DNA of 10,156 nt from SIG710 sp045605745 (GTDB lineage Bacteria; Bacillota; Clostridia; Oscillospirales; CAG-272), in contig JAZUQN010000201.1 of NCBI GenBank assembly GCA_045605745.1, positions 1-10,156 on the forward strand, read 5' to 3'. Below are positions 6,269 to 10,156 of this stretch, piece by piece (position 1 is the first letter of the stretch; every line of letters begins with the position of its first letter). The position numbers and the translations under genes were made by a program. Below the pieces are notes generated by a model. It was not told the DNA's origin. It was given only the letters and a program-made list of their open reading frames with translations, and made no database searches.

Positions 6269-7115
6269 CTTTCTTCTCCTTTTTTATTTTCACAAAATTA
6301 TATATTATCGCACCAACACCGAAAGCAAAGCAAGCAAGGCCGATGAGCTGAGATATCTTTATCGGGCCTACATAAAGGCTGTCCGCCCTAAGCCCCTCGA
6401 TAAACATTCTTCCAAACCCATACCAAGCGATATACATAAAAAATATCTGTCCGTTAAACCTTTTCTTTTTATAGAAAATATTTATCAAAATAAACCCGAT
6501 AAGATTCCATATGGATTCATATAAAAATGTTGGATGGACAAGCAGGGTTCTATAGCCGCTGGCATATGAATTGACCTCCATTATCCACGGCAGCTCTGCA
6601 GCTCCCGGAGTTGGAGTTTTGATGCCAAAAAACTCAAACTGAGTTACATCTCCAAAAGCCTCACCGTTGCAAAAATTGCCCCATCTGCCGATAAGCTGAC
6701 CTATCATAACACCGGGTGCTATCATATCAAAGGCTCTCATAAAATTCTTTTTCTTGATCTTGCAAACGATGAATATGGCAAGGGCACCGCCAATTATTCC
6801 CCCATAAATTCCAAGACCTCCGTTCCAAATCTGAAAGACCTCGCCAAAGCTGTCATACTGCTCAAGGCTAGTAAGAACATAATAAAGCCTTGCACCTATA
6901 ACTCCCGAAAGAACAGTATAAATAAACAGGTCCAGCATATCATCACTCGAAAAGCCTTCCTTTTTGCTTCGATAATAGGCATATGAAAAAGCCAAAATTA
7001 TTCCGCAAACAATGATAAGCCCATACCATCTTATGCTGAGTCCAAAAATGCTGAAGGCAACCGGATTAATTTTAAAGGTCTCTATTCCAAGACCCGGAAA
7101 AGCAATTTGTGTCAT
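6261..7115 (-). CDS. lgt: Prolipoprotein diacylglyceryl transferase
   Basis: Lgt moves diacylglycerol from phosphatidylglycerol to the lipobox cysteine of prolipoproteins, the first step of lipoprotein maturation at the membrane. The 284-residue polytopic protein has several hydrophobic helices (for example about 31-47, 66-82, 102-118, 202-214 and 255-275). It carries the family signature GRWGNFCNGEAFG (143-155), with Arg144, Asn147 and Glu152 at the conserved sites. Other landmarks are RWYG (29-32), GGLGIYGG (99-106), HPTFLYES (194-201) and GRMFIEGLRADS (235-246). The His found in the loop of the E. coli enzyme is Tyr104 here, which I believe is common in Firmicutes. GGAGGT precedes ATG 7115, and the gap to the upstream ymfH-like gene is 14 nt. 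The BMP lipoprotein in this window is an obvious substrate. Confidence 0.97.
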   Translation of the reverse strand: MTQIAFPGLGIETFKINPVAFSIFGLSIRWYGLIIVCGIILAFSYAYYRSKKEGFSSDDMLDLFIYTVLSGVIGARLYYVLTSLEQYDSFGEVFQIWNGGLGIYGGIIGGALAIFIVCKIKKKNFMRAFDMIAPGVMIGQLIGRWGNFCNGEAFGDVTQFEFFGIKTPTPGAAELPWIMEVNSYASGYRTLLVHPTFLYESIWNLIGFILINIFYKKKRFNGQIFFMYIAWYGFGRMFIEGLRADSLYVGPIKISQLIGLACFAFGVGAIIYNFVKIKKEKKDG

Positions 7116-7129
7116 TTTTAACCTCCGCT

Positions 7130-8419
7130 TTATTCGTTTTCTTCAAGTGGCTTGACAATGGAAAGCGTAAAACACTCCTCGGAAAAGGACGATCTGAAAA
7201 CATCCATAACCTCATCCGGCGTAATTGATGAGATGATATCAGCATATCCAAAATAATCATATCCGTCAAAAACAAAATCCACAAGATCGTTTGCAATATC
7301 CTCTGCAGAATCAAGTCCTCTCACAAATGATGCATAAAATACCTTTTTGCATCTTTCAAATTCCTCGAAAGAAAAGCCCTCTGCCCTTTTTTTAAGAGTA
7401 TATTCTTTTATTATTTCAAAAACTCTTTCAGGGTCATCAGCTTCGCCGGAAACCGTGCAAAATCCAAAATCAGAAGATATGGTATATGAGCTGTTAAGGC
7501 TTGGAGAGATCAGTCCGCTCTCATAGAGCCTGCTATAAAGCTCACCCGTTTGCGAGAAAAGCAGATCTGTTACAATTGACATTGCAACATCCCTCCGCTC
7601 CCTTTCTTCTGCTTTTTGGGGAATTGCAGTATCCTTAATTCCAATATCAAAAATCGGTTTTGCAAGCTGCATTTTCTGAATCGATTTTTCATTTGCCACA
7701 TAAGGAGGCTCGTTTGTATTCTGTCTTATAATTTCGGGCCTATAAGATGAGCATATCTTTTCATCAACTATCGAAAGTACCGCTTCAGGACTAACATCTC
7801 CGCAAATAACCAATATCATATTTGACGGATTATAGAAAACCTTATGGCATCTGTAAAGAAGCTCGGGCGTGATATGGGAAATGCTTTCGACTGTCCCGCA
7901 TATGTTGTTTTTTATATCGTGGTTGTGATAAAGTCCCGACAGCATACCGCGATACGCCCTTGAAGGAGGTGAATCTTCATAAAGTCCTATCTCCTCGGCA
8001 ATTATTCCCTGCTCCTTTAAAACAGACTGATCTGTAAAATAGGGATGGGTTACAAAATGGAGCAGCTCACAAAGTGCTTCTCTAAAATTTGATGTACAGC
8101 TGAATAGATACACCGTTTTATCATATGAGGTATAGGCATTTGCATCCACACCAAGCTCAGAAAAGCGTTCAAAGGAATCCACATCGCCCTCGTTTGTGAA
8201 CATCTTATGTTCAAGAAAATGGGCTATTCCCATTGGAACATAAGAAACCGTCTTATCTCCCATCAGCTTAAAGCCATTATCAACAGAACCGTATTTTGTG
8301 GCAAAAAGAGCGTGGGTTGTAACCGTCTTTTTAGGATATACATAAACATCAAGTCCGCTTTTATGAGCCATCTTTATATATTTTTCGCCAAAGGTGGGAC
8401 TAAATATTTCCTCGAACAT
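7130..8419 (-). CDS. M16 family zinc peptidase, YmfH type (catalytic partner)
   Basis: From ATG 8419 the product has 429 residues, about the size of B. subtilis YmfH. The inverted zinc motif HFLEH (67-71) is intact, with AEEIGLYED (141-149) providing the distal glutamate. The segments DANAYTSYDKTVYLFS (92-107), HPYFTD (125-130) and GTVESISHIT (175-184) are strongly YmfH-like. The second M16 domain contains LFSQTGELYSRLYESGLI (287-304). I know this pair in annotation as EF-P 5-aminopentanol modification-associated proteins in Bacillus; whether that role holds here is inferred. The frame extends upstream to 8524, but the start at 8419 is preferred: TGAGGAA lies 7 nt before it, it falls 4 nt after the stop of the partner gene, and the extra 35 residues (many Met and Arg) do not look like the family. 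It lies 14 nt before lgt, in one operon. Confidence 0.92.
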   Translation of the reverse strand: MFEEIFSPTFGEKYIKMAHKSGLDVYVYPKKTVTTHALFATKYGSVDNGFKLMGDKTVSYVPMGIAHFLEHKMFTNEGDVDSFERFSELGVDANAYTSYDKTVYLFSCTSNFREALCELLHFVTHPYFTDQSVLKEQGIIAEEIGLYEDSPPSRAYRGMLSGLYHNHDIKNNICGTVESISHITPELLYRCHKVFYNPSNMILVICGDVSPEAVLSIVDEKICSSYRPEIIRQNTNEPPYVANEKSIQKMQLAKPIFDIGIKDTAIPQKAEERERRDVAMSIVTDLLFSQTGELYSRLYESGLISPSLNSSYTISSDFGFCTVSGEADDPERVFEIIKEYTLKKRAEGFSFEEFERCKKVFYASFVRGLDSAEDIANDLVDFVFDGYDYFGYADIISSITPDEVMDVFRSSFSEECFTLSIVKPLEENE

Positions 8420-8423
8420 ATTT

Positions 8424-9743
8424 TCATTCCTCATCATCCGCATATTCATCTCCCACATCATCCGTGTTTCCCGAAAGCGTACCTCTGATAAAGGCACAGG
8501 TGTCAGCACCAAAACGGTTTGCAACTCTTATAACATCCTCTTTTGTTACCGCACACAGCTTTTCAATGTCCTTCTCCAAGGTTGTTGAAACGCCCTCTAT
8601 GAGCCTTGTTCTGTAATAGCTCTCAAGAGAATATGCGGAGTCACCTGCTTGCCTATAGAAGTTTTCAATAGATCCTTTGGCACAATTAAATTCATAATCC
8701 GACACATCCCCTGCCTTAATTGCTTCAAACTGCTTTAAAATTTCATCAATGACCCTATCTTTATTTTCATTACTGATTCCCGAGCGAACAAATATCGAGC
8801 CTTTAAGATAGTCATAATTTGATGAGCAGGAATAACAAAGGCTCTGCTTTTCCCTCACATTTCTAAATAACTTAGAGGAGGGCGAGCCACCGAAAATATC
8901 ATTAAATATGACCGCCGCATAAAAATCCTCATCATGTATGTCGATATCAGAACGAAAGCCCATAGCAAGCTTACCCTGCAAAACCGGCATTGCTTCCTCT
9001 GCATGGCGAATGCTGCCCGGAGCCTGCTTTATAATCGTCCTATGAAGAGCGGAGCTTCTGCCGTTTCGAGACGGAAGAATATCATTTATAAGTGCGCTTA
9101 CGCTTTTGGCATCTCTTCTTCCCACATAAACAAACATCGGATCAAAATTTTCTATAAACTCACTATAAAAATCAGCAAGCTCTCTGCCACTGACAGCCAT
9201 AACCTCTTCGATACTTCCAACGGCTCGGCGTCCATATGGTTCTCCCTCAAACATTATTTCACGGCAAAGCTGAAAGCTTCTTGTTCTTGGGTCTTTTTGT
9301 GCCGCTCTGACACTATCGCAAAGATTGCGCTTTTCAAGCTCCAAAAGCTTTCGGGAGAAAAGTCCTTCAGCATCGACAAGTGGGTCATAAAGCATCATAT
9401 ATAGAGTCTCAAGCGTGCCTTTCATCAGATCCTCACCTTCGGGAATGCAAGCCATATCAAGGCTTTCACAAGCAAATCCCAAAAGAAAATTATCTCCAAG
9501 AGGAACTCCCATTGTGGAAATATTAGCATCATAAAGGTCGTCAAGATGACGGCTGAGAGAAGCAATATCCGGATAGCAGCGACAGCCCCTCTTCATAATA
9601 CTGAGAAGAATAGCCCCAAGCCTATAATTTCTCTGTGAAAAGGGCATGGGATATAATATTGTGAGAGTTTCTGTCTTAAACCTATCTGTGCATATGGAAA
9701 GCAGCGTGCCACCGCCATCAAGCATTATCTTTTCTGGATTCAT
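8424..9743 (-). CDS. M16 family peptidase-like protein, YmfF type (non-catalytic partner)
   Basis: This 439-residue protein is M16-like but has no HxxEH motif; the corresponding region reads LLSIMKRGC (46-54), so it should not bind zinc or cleave by itself. The second half has the typical C-terminal M16 segment GGSPSSKLFRNVREKQSLCY (285-304), and EPYGRRAVGSIEEV (168-181) matches YmfF-type proteins. Known M16B enzymes often work as a catalytic/non-catalytic pair, and its partner gene begins 4 nt after this stop. The likely product is therefore a YmfF-YmfH-like heterodimer, cytoplasmic because no signal peptide is seen. It ends in an acidic tail (DEYADDEE). The start ATG 9743 follows GAGGTT and lies 26 bp inside the end of coaD, suggesting coupling; an in-frame ATG at 9725 is a less likely alternative. 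The link to EF-P modification is an inference from the Bacillus counterpart. Confidence 0.88.
   Translation of the reverse strand: MNPEKIMLDGGGTLLSICTDRFKTETLTILYPMPFSQRNYRLGAILLSIMKRGCRCYPDIASLSRHLDDLYDANISTMGVPLGDNFLLGFACESLDMACIPEGEDLMKGTLETLYMMLYDPLVDAEGLFSRKLLELEKRNLCDSVRAAQKDPRTRSFQLCREIMFEGEPYGRRAVGSIEEVMAVSGRELADFYSEFIENFDPMFVYVGRRDAKSVSALINDILPSRNGRSSALHRTIIKQAPGSIRHAEEAMPVLQGKLAMGFRSDIDIHDEDFYAAVIFNDIFGGSPSSKLFRNVREKQSLCYSCSSNYDYLKGSIFVRSGISNENKDRVIDEILKQFEAIKAGDVSDYEFNCAKGSIENFYRQAGDSAYSLESYYRTRLIEGVSTTLEKDIEKLCAVTKEDVIRVANRFGADTCAFIRGTLSGNTDDVGDEYADDEE
8427..8433 (-). promoter_or_regulatory. Ribosome binding site that sets the start of the YmfH-type gene
   Basis: TGAGGAA is placed 7 nt before ATG 8419 and overlaps the last codons of the upstream M16 gene. 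It favours 8419 over the upstream in-frame ATGs between 8434 and 8524. Confidence 0.75.
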
Positions 9744-10156
9744 TATAAACCTCGGTTTTCCTTATTATCTCAGCAGCTCCCGGCGGAAGTAGCTTTTCAG
9801 CTTCATCTGTCCGGCCTTGTAAAATCAGCTCTCTCACTCTTGTTGAGCTGATTTCACTCTTATCCTTATCACATGGCATAAACAGAGTTTCTATCTCCGG
9901 TGCAAGCTGACTGTTAAATTCAGCCATTTTCTTTTCATATTCAAAATCTTCGCTGTTTCTAATTCCCTTTATTATAGCACAGCACCCCAGCTTTCGTGCA
10001 AGCATTGCAAGCATTCCTTCATCATAAACCACATGAGCGTTAGGTATATCTTTCACTGCCTGCTCTGCAATCTTAATTCTCGTTTCAGCATCAAACATGT
10101 AGTTCTTTTCGGGGTTTATAAGAAGCGCAAGAAAAACCTCATCATAAATTGCGGCA
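9718..10156 (-). CDS. coaD: Pantetheine-phosphate adenylyltransferase (5' end cut by window edge)
   Basis: CoaD joins 4'-phosphopantetheine and ATP to give dephospho-CoA, the penultimate step of coenzyme A synthesis. The frame is open through the right edge, giving 145 visible residues beginning AAIYDEVFLALLINPEKNYM. By comparison with the usual N-terminus (PGSFDPVTxGH up to the RAA before this point) about 23 residues, including the nucleotide-binding T/HxGH motif, lie outside. Visible family signatures are VLLINPEK-like LALLINPEK, IIKGIRNSEDFEYEKKMAEFN, ETLFMP and ISSTRVRELI. The internal ATG at 10098 is not the real start because the homology continues upstream of it. The stop overlaps the start of the YmfF-type gene by 26 bp, so coaD is the most upstream visible member of the operon; its promoter is not in the window. 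Confidence 0.96.
   Translation of the reverse strand, partial: AAIYDEVFLALLINPEKNYMFDAETRIKIAEQAVKDIPNAHVVYDEGMLAMLARKLGCCAIIKGIRNSEDFEYEKKMAEFNSQLAPEIETLFMPCDKDKSEISSTRVRELILQGRTDEAEKLLPPGAAEIIRKTEVYNESRKDNA

Noticed and set aside
6261..6300. A folate (THF) riboswitch or separate promoter before folD
   Set aside because: folD starts inside the lgt coding region with an 8-bp overlap, leaving no room for a leader; coupling to lgt explains its expression.
5702..6346. Plus-strand open frames opposite folD and the lgt end
   Set aside because: They are antisense to two highly conserved genes, have atypical composition, and show no homology I recognise.

Overview
The window looks like chromosomal DNA of a low-to-moderate G+C Gram-positive anaerobe of the class Clostridia, most likely the Oscillospiraceae/Ruminococcaceae group. 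This is inferred from strong GGAGG-type ribosome binding sites, sigma-A promoters, T-tract terminators, a DUF4830 protein, a BspA-like leucine-rich-repeat surface protein, a BMP-family lipoprotein, and a YmfF/YmfH-type M16 peptidase pair. All eight genes I can support lie on the minus strand, so the region reads from right to left. I see no tRNA, rRNA, CRISPR array, integrase or transposase.

Right part (10156 to 5414): a tight housekeeping cluster runs coaD (cut by the right edge), ymfF-like M16 protein, ymfH-like M16 peptidase, lgt, folD. Neighbouring genes overlap by 26 bp, sit 4 nt apart, sit 14 nt apart, or overlap by 8 bp, which indicates one transcript with translational coupling. The products serve coenzyme A synthesis, a probable catalytic/non-catalytic peptidase pair linked in Bacillus to EF-P modification, lipoprotein maturation and one-carbon folate metabolism.

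Middle (5413 to 4171): a 316-bp gap holds a long hairpin just after folD and a palindromic repeat element. A small membrane-anchored DUF4830 protein follows, with a convincing intrinsic terminator.

Left part (4170 to 1): two surface-related genes each have their own clear sigma-A promoter. The first encodes a 794-residue secreted protein of three leucine-rich-repeat modules held by a C-terminal membrane helix, with a strong terminator. The second encodes a BMP/PnrA-family substrate-binding lipoprotein, a predicted substrate of the Lgt encoded in the window, whose last codons lie beyond the left edge. Its roughly 200-nt leader contains several consecutive hairpins, one of them terminator-like, and is the best candidate here for an undescribed regulatory RNA. 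The gap between these two genes carries a second copy of the repeat found near folD.
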